Numbered from the stretch's first letter, positions 25,443-34,991 are shown. The stretch: DNA of 64,000 bases from Candidatus Melainabacteria bacterium (GCA_003242885.1 QKMZ01000005.1:434001-498000), one strand, 5' to 3'. The notes: a model not told the origin generated them from the letters alone. Program-made: numbers and translations.

Positions 25443-28154
25443 CTACGAAGCTGCGTGAGCTGCTTTCGTTTCTTCTACGTCTTCGCCTTCGCTGTTGCTT
25501 TCGCTTTCGGCTTCGATCTCGGCAACTGGACTTTCGCCCTTGCGGAAGGTCAGCCCGTGTCCGTCAGGAGTGGATTCAACCGTAATGGCGTCACCGTCCA
25601 TGAAGTCGCCTTGCAGAATGTGCAACGACAGCGGGTTCTCGATTTCCTTTTGAATCAAACGCTTGAGCGGACGCGCACCGTACATAGGGTCGTAGCCGGT
25701 TTTGGCCAACCACTCCTCTGCGCCTTCTGTGGCGGTGAGATGCATTTTGCGGTCTGCTAGTCGGCGATTAAGGTAATTCAATTGGATGTCGACAATGCGC
25801 TTCAATTCTTCCGGCTTGAGAGCATGGAAGACCACTGTCTCGTCGATGCGGTTGAGGAATTCCGGTCGGAAGTGTTCTCTCAACGATTCCAGCACTTTTT
25901 CGCGCATCTGCGGATAACTGTCGTCACCCGTGACGGCTGCTTTCATCTGGTAGTCGAGGATGTGCTGACTGCCGATATTCGACGTCATAATAATGACAGT
26001 GTTTTTGAAATCGACATGCCGTCCGCGCGAATCAGTCAAGTGCCCTTCATCGAGAACTTGCAGCAAGACGTTGAAAACATCAGCGTGCGCCTTTTCGATT
26101 TCATCGAACAACACGCAGGAATATGCCCGACGGCGTACTGCTTCAGTCAGTTGCCCACCTTCGTCATGTCCTATATATCCGGGCGGCGCGCCGATCAAAC
26201 GCGCCACAGTGTGACGTTCTTGATACTCGGACATATCGATGCGCACCATTGCTTGTTCGTCATCGTAGAGAAACTCAGCAAGCGCTTTTGCGAGTTCGGT
26301 CTTACCAACACCGGTCGGTCCGAGGAAGAGGAAGCTTCCGATCGGTCTACCCGGATCTTTTAGACCCGCTCTCGCGCGTCTGACACCATTGGCGACAACT
26401 TCAATCGCTTCTTCTTGCCCGATAACGCGCTGGTGAAGATGCTCTTCGAGGCGCAACAGTTTTTGCACTTCGCCTTCGAGAAGCTTCGTCACCGGTACTC
26501 CGGTCCATTTAGAAATGATCTCAGCGATATCTTCTTCGTCGACTTCTTCCTTGAGAAGTCTGCCACCTCTTTTGGTATTAAGCGGCGCCTCTGCTGATTT
26601 CAGTTTTTGCTCTAATTCGCGCAGCTTGCCGTACTTGAGTTCTGCAGCCTTTTGCAAATCAGTGGCGCGCTCAGCTTGTTCGATCAAGAGTTTTGTCGCT
26701 TCGATATCGGCTTTGAGAGTTTGAATTCCGCTAATTGCTTCCTTCTCGGAGAGCCATTGAGCCTTAAGTCCGTCTCCCTTTTCCTGAATGTTGGCAATTT
26801 CACGCTCGATTTTCTCGAGTCGTTCTTTCGAAGCGTTGTCTTTTTCTTTTTTCAACGCCTCACGCTCGATCTCCAACTGAATTCTACGTCTCTCGAGCTC
26901 GTCGAGTTCGCTAGGCATGCTGTCGATTTCGATACGCATTCTTGCCGCTGCTTCGTCGACTAAGTCGATGGCTTTGTCCGGCAGCGAGCGGTCTGTAATG
27001 TAGCGATGCGAAAGAACAGCGGCGCTAACGAGTGCCGAGTCCTTGATACGCACACCGTGGTGCACTTCGTAACGTTCTTTGAGACCACGTAAGATCGAAA
27101 TGGATTCTTCCACCGATGGTTCTTCGACCATGACGGTTTGGAATCGGCGTTCTAGCGCCGGATCTTTCTCGACGTGTTTTCTATATTCATCAACTGTGGT
27201 GGCGCCGATGCAATGCAATTCACCGCGTGCCAGCGGTGGTTTCAACAAATTACCTGCGTCCATAGAACCTTCACCGCTCGAACCCGCACCAACTACGGTG
27301 TGCAACTCGTCGATGAAGAGAATGATTTCACCCTCTGCTTCGATAACTTCCTTCAATACTGCTTTTAGACGCTCTTCAAATTCGCCGCGATATTTAGCGC
27401 CGGCGATGAGCGAGCCCATGTCCAGAGCAATGAGTTTTTTGTCTTTCAAACCTTCCGGCACGTCACCTTTGGTGATACGAATTGCCAGTCCTTCGGCGAT
27501 AGCTGTTTTACCTACACCAGGCTCTCCCACGAGCACCGGGTTGTTTTTGGTTCTTCTTGAAAGAACTTGCATGACTCTGCGAATTTCTTCGTCTCTTCCG
27601 ATAACAGGGTCGAGTTTGCCGCGCGCCGCTGCTTCTGTCAGGTCTTTGCCGTACTTTGCCAAGGCTTCGTAGGTGGCTTCTGGGTCCTGGCTGGTGACGC
27701 GCTGCTTGCCGCGAATTTGCGTCAGCACACTGAGAATGGCTTCACGAGAAGCGCCATGATTTTTCAGAATGCTGCCGGCTTGCGATTTGATGTCATCTGC
27801 GATGGCGAGCAAAATATGCTCGACGCTTATGAACTCGTCTTTGAGTTTGTCGGCTTCACGATTTGCCGCTTCCAGCAGGCGCATCAAAGCATGGGAAACG
27901 TGAATCTCGTCCTTTTGGGTGGTTATGGCCGAGCCTTTGGGTTGATTTTGCAGGTATTTGCTGACGTCTTCAATAATTTCCTTCTGGTCAATATTGAGGC
28001 GCTCAAGGATTTTGCTCGCGACTCCTTCTTCCTGCTCCATTAAGGAAAGCAGCACATGCTCAGGTGTCACCTGAGTGTGGCCAAAGCGCGCCAGTAGTGT
28101 TCTGCAATTAGTGATTGCCTCTTGCGCTTTATGCGTGAATTTTTCAAGGTTCAT
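25443..28154 (-). CDS. clpB: ClpB protein disaggregase
   Basis: A 903-residue Hsp100 with the full ClpB plan: Clp-N repeats (1-145), first AAA+ domain with GEPGVGKT Walker A, a coiled-coil middle domain (about 400-530, [16 protein letters not shown]), second AAA+ with GPTGVGKT and the C-terminal D2-small domain. The long middle domain and lack of a ClpP-docking IGF loop favour ClpB over ClpA or ClpC. It rescues aggregated proteins together with DnaK and DnaJ. An acidic 30-residue tail (with [17 protein letters not shown]) extends beyond most homologues. It is divergent from a J-domain gene; no CIRCE element was seen upstream. Confidence 0.97.
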   Translation of the reverse strand: MNLEKFTHKAQEAITNCRTLLARFGHTQVTPEHVLLSLMEQEEGVASKILERLNIDQKEIIEDVSKYLQNQPKGSAITTQKDEIHVSHALMRLLEAANREADKLKDEFISVEHILLAIADDIKSQAGSILKNHGASREAILSVLTQIRGKQRVTSQDPEATYEALAKYGKDLTEAAARGKLDPVIGRDEEIRRVMQVLSRRTKNNPVLVGEPGVGKTAIAEGLAIRITKGDVPEGLKDKKLIALDMGSLIAGAKYRGEFEERLKAVLKEVIEAEGEIILFIDELHTVVGAGSSGEGSMDAGNLLKPPLARGELHCIGATTVDEYRKHVEKDPALERRFQTVMVEEPSVEESISILRGLKERYEVHHGVRIKDSALVSAAVLSHRYITDRSLPDKAIDLVDEAAARMRIEIDSMPSELDELERRRIQLEIEREALKKEKDNASKERLEKIEREIANIQEKGDGLKAQWLSEKEAISGIQTLKADIEATKLLIEQAERATDLQKAAELKYGKLRELEQKLKSAEAPLNTKRGGRLLKEEVDEEDIAEIISKWTGVPVTKLLEGEVQKLLRLEEHLHQRVIGQEEAIEVVANGVRRARAGLKDPGRPIGSFLFLGPTGVGKTELAKALAEFLYDDEQAMVRIDMSEYQERHTVARLIGAPPGYIGHDEGGQLTEAVRRRAYSCVLFDEIEKAHADVFNVLLQVLDEGHLTDSRGRHVDFKNTVIIMTSNIGSQHILDYQMKAAVTGDDSYPQMREKVLESLREHFRPEFLNRIDETVVFHALKPEELKRIVDIQLNYLNRRLADRKMHLTATEGAEEWLAKTGYDPMYGARPLKRLIQKEIENPLSLHILQGDFMDGDAITVESTPDGHGLTFRKGESPVAEIEAESESNSEGEDVEETKAAHAAS

Positions 28155-28475
28155 AAAAACACCCGTTGTTCAGAGTTTTCGAAAAACGCTGCGTTAGAAA
28201 CCGCCTCAACGACGGTTGCCTTTGTTGCCGCCACAATTTGATTATGGAAGCTTTACTTAAGGCACATTCATTTATCCACAATTTATTTATAAGCCTGGAT
28301 TCGCCGTACCTTGGCGGGGCTACGGACTGCGACCCTTCCTTGTATTTAGATTGACGCACTTGGAAAGCCCCTCTGGATTATTCCAAAGTGGATAAAAACC
28401 TCGTCAAATCCTGCTACAAACGGCACCTAGGGCTTAAGATATCTAGTTAACGAGTAGAGTTGCAAAGTTAATAGG
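28155..28475. other. Divergent clpB / J-protein intergenic region with two DnaA-box-like sites
   Basis: About 320 bases. A perfect TTATCCACA lies at 28272-28280 on the plus strand, and TTATCCACT (8 of 9) at 28387-28395 on the minus strand. Two sites are too few for an origin, so they may regulate or be chance. A small CCGTA/TACGG inverted repeat lies near 28303-28325. No CIRCE repeat and no convincing -35/-10 pair was seen. Confidence 0.4.
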
Positions 28476-29198
28476 ATGCAGGAGTTCGAGGAAGATTACT
28501 ACGCGGTCCTCGGCATTGAGGAATCCGCTTCGCAGGAGGAGATCCGCAAGGCCTATCTGGCGCTTGCTAAAAAACTCCATCCTGATCGTTTTCCCAACGA
28601 CCCTGAAAAGCGGTTGCTGGCGCAAAGCGAGTTCGCCAAGGTCTCGCGCGCTCATGATGTGGTCAGTGACGCTGAGCGTCGTGCCGAATACGATGCTGTT
28701 CGACTCCTTACACGCAAAAGGCATTCACAAAACAACCTGAGTGCCATCAGTCCCGACATCACAGAGGATGCAGACGGGCAGCCCGTGGAAGTTCCGCTTA
28801 ATTCGACCGGCAATTTCATGATTGGCGGGAACGAAACTGAAGAAGAGAACATCAATATCAAATGGGCGAATAAACATTTGAGCAGGGCGGACGATTTATT
28901 CCGCAGGCGAAATTACAAAGAAGCTGAGACCGCCCTCAAGGAAGCTATTAGATTGGTCCCAACGGACCCGCGGTATCACAATAAGTTAGCTGAGGTCTAC
29001 CTGGCTAGAGGCTGGAAAACACTTGCGATGACGGAAGTGCAGTCGGCTCTCAGAAACGATCCTAAAAACGCAGAAGCGAAGAATTTGGAAGCAAAAGTAA
29101 AAGCCCTTGCGCGCGAGAAGGCTCAAACGCAGCAAATGCAGAGACCGAAGAAGAGCTTTTTCGAGCAGCTAAAGGAAATTCTCACTCGCAAGCTTTGA
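28476..29198 (+). CDS. J-domain protein with TPR region
   Basis: A 240-residue protein. The J-domain covers about residues 6-75 (DYYAVLGIEESASQEEIRK, with HPD in KKLHPDRF), which stimulates DnaK ATPase. A linker of about 45 residues follows, then a TPR-like pair (about 130-205, AETALKEAIRLVP and AMTEVQSALRNDPKNAEA). No Gly/Phe region or zinc finger, so it is not DnaJ itself but a specialised co-chaperone. The last part is Lys/Gln-rich. It is divergent from clpB, so heat-shock control of both is a reasonable guess. Confidence 0.85.
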   Translation: MQEFEEDYYAVLGIEESASQEEIRKAYLALAKKLHPDRFPNDPEKRLLAQSEFAKVSRAHDVVSDAERRAEYDAVRLLTRKRHSQNNLSAISPDITEDADGQPVEVPLNSTGNFMIGGNETEEENINIKWANKHLSRADDLFRRRNYKEAETALKEAIRLVPTDPRYHNKLAEVYLARGWKTLAMTEVQSALRNDPKNAEAKNLEAKVKALAREKAQTQQMQRPKKSFFEQLKEILTRKL

Positions 29199-29222
29199 AC
29201 CTTGTTCGGAGAAATTTGTCCG

Positions 29223-30563
29223 ATGTTGACCTTGCTCAATGCAAGCTTGCCCAAAGCAAGAATGAACATAAATTGGCTTAATAAGCGTGCCGTCTCATTG
29301 TCGGTCGCATTCTCATTGACGCTAGGATTTTCAGTGGCACCATTTTCGGTGCCGGCGGCGGTCAGTGCGCAAACCACAGGTAGTGCCACCACCATAACTG
29401 ATATAACACCGGCAATTGAAGAAGAAAGTTCCGATGCTGGCGAAACACAAAAAGTGAGTGCGGCTCAAGCGGCGAAGACCGGTACCGAAACCACCAAAAC
29501 TGGCAGCGAAACAACAAAGCCCGGTGCTGCGGAGTCCCCGCAAACAGGCGCCAGCAGTGTTAAGGACGTCGACGGCAAGCTATTGAAAGGATCGGCTACG
29601 AAAGACGTCGATCGTTCTCCTATCCTTGATGGCGTTGTGCAAACGATACCGCCGGGAGTGGACGTCAACCTTACATTGAACTGCTTTCTAAATTCCGAAC
29701 TCACACAAATTGGCGATGAATTATGTGCCCGAGTATCAGTAGACGTGAAAGACGGCAGCAAAGTGATGTTGCCCGAAGGTTGGTACATTCGGGGACTTGT
29801 CACCGATTCTGCCGGACGAAAGAGACATTCCCGTGACGGATACATCGAAGTGACATTCGACAAGCTCGTTAGTCCGGATGGAGATATCGAACTCCAATTT
29901 CCAGCGAAGTTTTCCACCAAAGACAGCACTCTTAAATCTGTAGCCAAAGTCGCAATGATCGACACGGCGATGGTCACAAAGGGCGCTATCAAAGGCGGTT
30001 TGCTAGGACTCAAGTACGGAGGCATTCCGGCAGCAGTTGCTTCTTACGGTATCGTCCCTGGTTCTACTGCTGCCGCCGGCGCAGCTTGGTATGGCTACAA
30101 AGCTCTGCGCAGACAGGGCGAGATTCGCAATTTCGCGCCTGGCGAAGTAATCAAATTGAAGACTGCAGGACCGATCACCTTGCCTGGTTTCAATGTAAGA
30201 GCCTTGCCCTCATATAAAAAGGCACCACCTCTTCGTGGTGCCGTCATCAACGTCAACAAATGCTGGTTTATACCGGATGAGCGCGATAAAAAGGCTCAAC
30301 TGTTGAAAGTTGATTTTACCTTTGTCAACGAGACAAAGCGGACTTATAGCTTCCGCGATTTCATCGTCACAACCAACCTGGGGCAGCTCTATTACCCCGA
30401 GTTTGCTTCACCCTCAAATTACACCCAGTTGAAGAAGACGATCGCGCCAAACATGCAGCAGCGGGGGATTGTTACGTTTAACGTCGACAAAGGGAAGGGT
30501 GAGTACTATCTAATATTGATAGATGACTCCCGCAGAGAGCTTTCTCGGGCGTTGATTAAATAA
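29223..30563 (+). CDS. Secreted or membrane protein of unknown function
   Basis: About 446 residues. The N-terminus has a signal sequence (KRAVSLSVAFSLTLGFS, then PAAVSA). A Thr/Glu/Ala-rich low-complexity stretch (about 45-100) leads to a beta-rich region, a Gly/Ala-rich hydrophobic segment (about 245-290, GGLLGLKYGGIPAAVASYG) that may contact the membrane, and a second beta-rich domain. I do not recognise the family. ATG 29223 has GGAGA upstream; 29262 is a shorter choice with a tighter signal peptide, and the frame also has a TTG at 29202. It follows the J-domain gene by 24 nt and may share its transcript. Confidence 0.65.
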   Translation: MLTLLNASLPKARMNINWLNKRAVSLSVAFSLTLGFSVAPFSVPAAVSAQTTGSATTITDITPAIEEESSDAGETQKVSAAQAAKTGTETTKTGSETTKPGAAESPQTGASSVKDVDGKLLKGSATKDVDRSPILDGVVQTIPPGVDVNLTLNCFLNSELTQIGDELCARVSVDVKDGSKVMLPEGWYIRGLVTDSAGRKRHSRDGYIEVTFDKLVSPDGDIELQFPAKFSTKDSTLKSVAKVAMIDTAMVTKGAIKGGLLGLKYGGIPAAVASYGIVPGSTAAAGAAWYGYKALRRQGEIRNFAPGEVIKLKTAGPITLPGFNVRALPSYKKAPPLRGAVINVNKCWFIPDERDKKAQLLKVDFTFVNETKRTYSFRDFIVTTNLGQLYYPEFASPSNYTQLKKTIAPNMQQRGIVTFNVDKGKGEYYLILIDDSRRELSRALIK

Positions 30564-30659
30564 GCCCACGGTTTTCCCCCCTGAAAACTGGATCTGAATC
30601 CTAAATCGTACTAATATACTTCTGTTGATTAGATCAAAACCTGATGTAGTCGAGTTTAT

Positions 30660-30681
30660 ATCCTCTATATAAAAAGAGGAT
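30660..30681 (+). repeat. Small inverted repeat before the diguanylate cyclase gene
   Basis: ATCCTC/GAGGAT (30660-30665 with 30676-30681) with a 10-nt AT-rich loop, about 75 nt before the start codon. It may terminate the previous gene or act as an operator; no T run follows, so the role is open. Confidence 0.3.
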
Positions 30682-30755
30682 CAGGATCAAGATCTATATA
30701 AGGTCTGGTTAGGCAGGTTTGCAGTTCTCTGGCAGGGAACCGCAGGGGGATATCG

Positions 30756-31445
30756 ATGAAAGCCCACTTGACTCAAATGCTGCAGTCTTTTCACGGCACT
30801 TCTCGCAACCGTCAGGTTGAAGGACAGCTGAGAAAGTTGCAGGGCCAGATTGTTCAGCTCGAGCGCGGTCTGAAAGAGAAAGAAAGAGAGATTGATAGGC
30901 TCCGCCATCAACTCTCCAACTCTGATGCTCGCTTACAAGAGCTTATGGGTACCGATGTGCTGACGAATCTTCCGAATCGTCATGTCTTTAAAGAGCACCT
31001 CACACATTCGATGAAGCGTGCTTTGAGACTTGGATATTCGTTGTCTCTGATGCTGATAGATATCGATCACCTTCGCGATATCAATCTTCGTTATGGGCAC
31101 GAAGTAGGCGATGAAGTGCTGATTGAAGTCGGCAAAATACTGAAGAGTTCGGTGCGTGAGATTGACATGCCTGCCCGTTGGGGTGGCGAAGAGTTGGTCA
31201 CCGTGCTGCACGAGACGGACGCCGAAGGCGCAATGGTAGTGGCAGAGAGAGTTCGCCGCAGAATCTCGATGCTGGAAGTGAAGGATCCTAAGACGGGCAA
31301 ACCGATTAAGATCACTGCAACACTTGCAGTCGCCAGCTATCCACAGCACAGCAACGATCCGCAAGGCTTGCTGGAAGCTGCATGCGAAGCGCTCATTGAG
31401 GCGAAAGATAAGGGCTGCAATAACGTCCTTACCGCTCAAACTTAA
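30756..31445 (+). CDS. GGDEF diguanylate cyclase
   Basis: A 229-residue soluble protein that should make cyclic di-GMP from two GTP. Residues 15-65 form a coiled coil (RQVEGQLRKLQGQIVQLERG), which would hold the dimer. The GGDEF domain follows: DVLTNLPNRHVFKEHL, LIDIDHLRDINLRYGHE, and the active-site motif GGEEL, a variant of GGEEF. The inhibitory site RxxD (REID) is 5 residues before it, so product feedback is expected. No sensor domain is present, so regulation would come through the coiled coil. AGGGGG lies 7 nt before the ATG. Confidence 0.92.
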   Translation: MKAHLTQMLQSFHGTSRNRQVEGQLRKLQGQIVQLERGLKEKEREIDRLRHQLSNSDARLQELMGTDVLTNLPNRHVFKEHLTHSMKRALRLGYSLSLMLIDIDHLRDINLRYGHEVGDEVLIEVGKILKSSVREIDMPARWGGEELVTVLHETDAEGAMVVAERVRRRISMLEVKDPKTGKPIKITATLAVASYPQHSNDPQGLLEAACEALIEAKDKGCNNVLTAQT

Positions 31446-31502
31446 ACTTCAACATCTGTTTCAAACTGTTGACACATTAACGGCACTGTCTGCGGTGCCC
31501 GC

Positions 31503-31898
31503 TTATTTGTCGCCAATAATCGCATCAGCTTCGATCTCGACAAGCATGTCTGGTGATATCAGCTTGCTGATTTGAATCATTGAAGTGACTGGTCGAATGT
31601 CTTTGAAAAAGGCACCATGAGCCTCTCCGACTGCTTGCCAATCACGCTCAATGTCGACCACATACATGCGAGTACGAACAACGTCATCTAACGAGGCACC
31701 TAAAGCTTTCAACGCTTTTTCGATGTTTTCAATCGTTTGCACTGTTTGCTTGTGAGCATCGCCGACACCAACCAGCTCGCCAACGTCATTGGTTGCTGTC
31801 GTGCCCGACACGCTGATGTGATTGCCCACTCGAACCGCGCGGGAATAGCCGACAATCGGTTCCCACTTGGTTCCGCTTGCATAGTTGGTGCGTTTCAT
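31503..31898 (-). CDS. RidA/YjgF-family protein
   Basis: About 131 residues of the RidA/YER057c/UK114 family, which hydrolyses reactive enamine and imine products of amino acid enzymes. Visible family parts are ISVSGTTA near the N-terminus, the [19 protein letters not shown] helix and the [12 protein letters not shown] strand with the substrate-binding Arg. The ATG at 31898 has GAGGTG 4 nt upstream; a longer frame to 31925 would add nine residues and bury that site. It is followed on the same strand, on the other side of a spacer of 116 nt, by the FKBP genes. Confidence 0.88.
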   Translation of the reverse strand: MKRTNYASGTKWEPIVGYSRAVRVGNHISVSGTTATNDVGELVGVGDAHKQTVQTIENIEKALKALGASLDDVVRTRMYVVDIERDWQAVGEAHGAFFKDIRPVTSMIQISKLISPDMLVEIEADAIIGDK

Positions 31899-32014
31899 TT
31901 TCACCTCGCATTTTTGATGTTTCACAAAACAGTATTTAAAAACATTGGACCGGATCTTTAACGATCCGATCCAAATGAATTTTCAGATTCAGCTTTCGAA
32001 TTGGTTCTGAAAGA

Positions 32015-32368
32015 CTATTTGACGTCCAAAAGTTCTACATCGAAAACTAATGTGGCATTAGGCGGAATTACTCCACCAGCGCCTCTTGCGCCATAACCGA
32101 GTTCCGGCGGAATGGTGAGTTTGCGTTTGCCGCCAACTTTCATTGAAGCTACACCTTCATCCCAGCCTTTAATCACTTCGCCACGCCCAATTGTGAATTG
32201 AAACGGTTGTCCGCGATCGCGCGAGCTGTCGAATTTTGTGCCGTCTGTGAGCCAGCCGGTGTAATGTACCGAGACTCTTTGTCCTTGGCTCGGAGATGCT
32301 CCGTCGCCGACATGGTCATCGTTATACTTCAATCCACTTGGAGTTGTAACTTCTTGTGCTTGAGTCAA
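32015..32368 (-). CDS. FKBP-type peptidyl-prolyl isomerase, cytoplasmic copy
   Basis: A 117-residue single FKBP domain with no signal peptide. Conserved FKBP residues are visible: [42 protein letters not shown] and VFDVELLDV. It catalyses cis-trans isomerisation of X-Pro bonds. The start is a TTG (32366-32368) supported by AAGGAG 6 nt upstream. It lies 30 nt after a paralogue that has a signal peptide, and the two are clearly tandem duplicates. Confidence 0.92.
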   Translation of the reverse strand: MTQAQEVTTPSGLKYNDDHVGDGASPSQGQRVSVHYTGWLTDGTKFDSSRDRGQPFQFTIGRGEVIKGWDEGVASMKVGGKRKLTIPPELGYGARGAGGVIPPNATLVFDVELLDVK

Positions 32369-32398
32369 CTTTCTTCTCCTTAAATCAGTCAGTGAAAA

Positions 32399-32866
32399 CT
32401 ATTGGACGCCCAATAGTTCAACGTCGAAAATCAAAGTTGCGTTCGGAGGAACTGCACCGCCAGCGCCTCTGGAACCATATGCCAGATCCGGTGGAATGGT
32501 CAGTTTGCGTCTGCCGCCGACTTTCATCGAAGCAACGCCTTCGTCCCAACCCTTAATTACTTCGCCACGTCCCAGGCTGAATTGGAACGGTTCGCCACGG
32601 TCGCGTGAGCTGTCAAATTTGCTGCCGTTGGTGAGCCAACCGGTGTAGTGCACCGAAACTCTTTGACCTTGACGCGGAGAAGGTCCACTTCCGACTGTGA
32701 TGTCTTGATACTTCAAGCCGCTTGGTGTGGTCACACCTTGCCCTTGAGCCAACTTGTTCTTATCTTTCGAGAAGAGACCTTTCGCTTCCATTCCTGTTGC
32801 TGGTGCAAAAAGAATTGCAAGCAGTGCAGCCGTAGCCGCTAATTTCTTTGAATTGATTTCGGTCAT
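32399..32866 (-). CDS. FKBP-type peptidyl-prolyl isomerase, exported copy
   Basis: A 155-residue protein with a signal peptide (SKKLAATAALLAILFAPATG) followed by an FKBP domain almost identical in layout to the next gene: [42 protein letters not shown] and IFDVELLGV. The mature protein is expected outside the cytoplasmic membrane, where it would help fold exported proteins. The ATG is preceded by AAGGCG. The 30-nt gap to the cytoplasmic copy and the strong likeness suggest one transcript and a recent duplication. Confidence 0.92.
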   Translation of the reverse strand: MTEINSKKLAATAALLAILFAPATGMEAKGLFSKDKNKLAQGQGVTTPSGLKYQDITVGSGPSPRQGQRVSVHYTGWLTNGSKFDSSRDRGEPFQFSLGRGEVIKGWDEGVASMKVGGRRKLTIPPDLAYGSRGAGGAVPPNATLIFDVELLGVQ

Positions 32867-33122
32867 TATTTGCGCCTTTTCACTGACTCGGAATACGATT
32901 TATCAATCGCGTCATTATAGCTTCGATATAAATTTGATGCCTGTTGTTAACCGCCGCGCCAAAAACAAAAATTGAAGGTGGCAAAAAACTAGGCCTGCTA
33001 GCCTTTAGCGGACGTTCGAGCGTGTATTCTTAGGTAACAGTGATTCGGGTATGAAATCACTCGGTACCAATGCGCCTTACTTGCCAGGCTTTGATGCCCC
33101 AGACATTTCAAGAGAACCCACG

Positions 33123-33719
33123 ATGACCAGGTTACTGCTAGTTGATGATCACGAAGAGACCAGAATTAAGGTCCGTGAACAGTTAACTCAGGGCGGTTTG
33201 ATCAAAATTGTCGGCGAGGCCGCAACCTCGGACGAAGCCTGGCGGATGGCTAAAGAGCTTCTGCCCGAAATGGTATTGCTCGACCTTCACTTGCCGGGTT
33301 TCATTCAAACTCACGACCTGATAAAACGACTCGTCTCGCTGCGCAATGGCAAAGTGCTGGTTTTCGCCAGTCAGAGCAAAGCCGCCGAAGTGCAAGGATT
33401 ACTCGATTGCGGCGCCTCTGGCTACGTTATGAAAGATGACCCACCCGCCCTGCTGCGCATGGCAATTGTCATGGTCCAGAAAGGCAACAATAATGTTCTG
33501 ACGCCCAATTTGCCGCGTCATATCACCCACCTTTCACAGGATGAGCGGCATATCCTCACCTACATCACCATGCGGGGAAAACTCAATAAAGCCGCAGAGC
33601 GCATGGGGCTGACGGATGAAGAATTCAATGAGCACATCGAGTCTCTCGTCGAAAAGTTAGAGCTCGAAGACGCCGACAAACTCGTCAAATGGGCGAAGAA
33701 GCACGGATTTCAGGTGTAG
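33123..33719 (+). CDS. NarL-type response regulator
   Basis: About 198 residues. The receiver domain begins LLLVDDHEETRIKVREQ with the acidic pair, the phospho-acceptor Asp in VLLDLHLPG, a Ser in the switch position (VFASQSKAA) and Lys in GYVMKDD. The second half ends in a LuxR-like helix-turn-helix (LSQDERHILTYITMRGKLN, then KAAERMGLTDEEFNEHI). It should bind DNA when phosphorylated by a histidine kinase, none of which is nearby. An in-frame ATG at 33051 would add 24 residues; I prefer 33123 because the receiver fold begins there, but neither has a strong ribosome site. Confidence 0.85.
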   Translation: MTRLLLVDDHEETRIKVREQLTQGGLIKIVGEAATSDEAWRMAKELLPEMVLLDLHLPGFIQTHDLIKRLVSLRNGKVLVFASQSKAAEVQGLLDCGASGYVMKDDPPALLRMAIVMVQKGNNNVLTPNLPRHITHLSQDERHILTYITMRGKLNKAAERMGLTDEEFNEHIESLVEKLELEDADKLVKWAKKHGFQV

Positions 33720-33728
33720 CCTTCGAGC

Positions 33729-33811
33729 GCCGGCGGCTCGCCGGCAATTCTTTGTGGGAGCAAATTGGATGCGTCCAATTTCTCGACGAGCGCGTTGCAA
33801 CGCGCCCCCAC
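33729..33811. repeat. Three consecutive perfect hairpins between converging genes
   Basis: GCCGGCG/CGCCGGC around GCT (33729-33745), AAATTGGA/TCCAATTT around TGCG (33762-33781), and the palindrome GCGCGTTGCAACGCGC (33790-33805). GTGGG (about 33755) and CCCAC (near 33807) can close an outer stem around the last two. The first shares the core GGCGGCTCGCC with 52351-52363. Confidence 0.7.
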
Positions 33812-33835
33812 GGCTGTCTAGCTGTTCATCAAGGC

Positions 33836-34561
33836 TTACTTCGGAGCCACAAACGGCGTGATGACAATGAGCCCCAGTAGCAGGCTCCCGAATATGACTG
33901 CACACAGTTCAAGCGACGAAAAAGCCTGTCTGACCAACGCATCCTTTGGCTCGTGCTGTTTCCAATATTGATTTAGCCAATGCTGCGCGACTGCCATTGG
34001 GGCAAACGACGTCAGGCAGAAAAGAAACAGCGTTGAGGGCAGATTGCCCAGCATGTACAAAGCGAACATTGCCGCCAGAAGTAGTCCGGCCGTGATTCTC
34101 GGGTGTTTTGCACGGTATGTGTTTTTGTCCGGCTCGATTCTTGCAATCTGGTTGAACAGCTGAAAAGCCAGAAAGAGGTTGAGCAACGGCACAAACATCC
34201 CAAGCGTCAAAAGAATCGGATCTCTGCCCTTGACTCCTTCCAGCTCGTCGCCGCCAGTGTAAGCAACCAGCCTTTCGTCCGCTTCTTCTTCGCCTGCCGC
34301 AAGCTTTTGAGCGTGAATCATCAGCGACCAGTTCTTTGCAAACCAGAAGGGTGAATAGGTTGCAAGTGTGAGGATATGCAAGACGATGACGTGCCAAACT
34401 GGCTGCCTCCGCGACTCTTGCAGATATGTCGCTTCCTCTTTCTTCTCTGTGACAGAAGTAATGACTAAAACTCCAGTTGATGCCAATTTTGTGCACAAAT
34501 TGCTTGTGCCAGACGGTATTATAATCGTCAGCCAAATGGACGTTCGGGAAGCAACCCACAA
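33836..34561 (-). CDS. Polytopic membrane protein of unknown function (start uncertain)
   Basis: Up to 241 residues, with about four hydrophobic helices: HVIVLHILTLATYSPFWFA, DPILLTLGMFVPLLNLFLAF, ITAGLLLAAMFALYML with a continuing helix, and the C-terminal CAVIFGSLLLGLIVITPFV. The YSPFWFAKNW stretch recalls small DUF4234-like membrane proteins. The frame opens at a TTG at 34561 with no ribosome site; a minus-strand TATAAT at 34518-34523 lies inside the apparent 5' end, so the true start is probably downstream of it, perhaps near residue 33. Function unknown. Confidence 0.6.
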   Translation of the reverse strand: MWVASRTSIWLTIIIPSGTSNLCTKLASTGVLVITSVTEKKEEATYLQESRRQPVWHVIVLHILTLATYSPFWFAKNWSLMIHAQKLAAGEEEADERLVAYTGGDELEGVKGRDPILLTLGMFVPLLNLFLAFQLFNQIARIEPDKNTYRAKHPRITAGLLLAAMFALYMLGNLPSTLFLFCLTSFAPMAVAQHWLNQYWKQHEPKDALVRQAFSSLELCAVIFGSLLLGLIVITPFVAPK

Positions 34562-34646
34562 GACACGCCGTGGCTGAAGCTTTGAAACGACGCGCTTCTT
34601 GGCGACGTCGACTTAGAAATCGTGAGCGCAAGCGAGGGAAAGATAA

Positions 34647-34991
34647 ATGGTTAATTCGGTCATACTTGTCGGACGAGCTGGGCGCGATCCTGAAATGCGC
34701 TATTTCGAGTCGGGTCGTGTCAAGACCACATTCAGTCTCGCTGTAAATCGTCCTACTAAGGACAAAGAAACCGATTGGTTCGATATCGAAATTTGGGGAC
34801 GTCAGGCTGAAATCGCCGGCGAATACGTCCGCAAAGGCAGCTTGATCGGCATCGAGGGTAGACTTGATTTCAGCAAGTGGACTGATGACGGTGGCAATAA
34901 GAACGTTCGCCCGATTATCAATGCCAATGGCTTGAGACTGCTTGGAAGCAAGCGTGACAACGAAGCCAACATGTCCATGTCCGACGAATAG
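34647..34991 (+). CDS. ssb: Single-stranded DNA-binding protein
   Basis: A 114-residue OB-fold protein. The family start VNSVILVGRAGRDPEMRY, WFDIEIWGRQAEIAGEYVRKG and IEGRLDFSKW are typical. It coats single-stranded DNA in replication and repair. It is shorter than usual (bacterial SSB are mostly 150-180 residues) and lacks the long disordered tail with the acidic DDIPF tip that recruits partners; it ends NMSMSDE. Another, full SSB may exist elsewhere in the genome. GAGGGA lies before the ATG. Confidence 0.88.
   Translation: MVNSVILVGRAGRDPEMRYFESGRVKTTFSLAVNRPTKDKETDWFDIEIWGRQAEIAGEYVRKGSLIGIEGRLDFSKWTDDGGNKNVRPIINANGLRLLGSKRDNEANMSMSDE

Noticed and set aside
28155-28475. Replication origin
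   Set aside because: Only two DnaA-like boxes, no AT-rich unwinding block, and no dnaA, dnaN or rpmH nearby.
28155-28475. CIRCE heat-shock operator before clpB
   Set aside because: No TTAGCACTC-N9-GAGTGCTAA repeat could be found.
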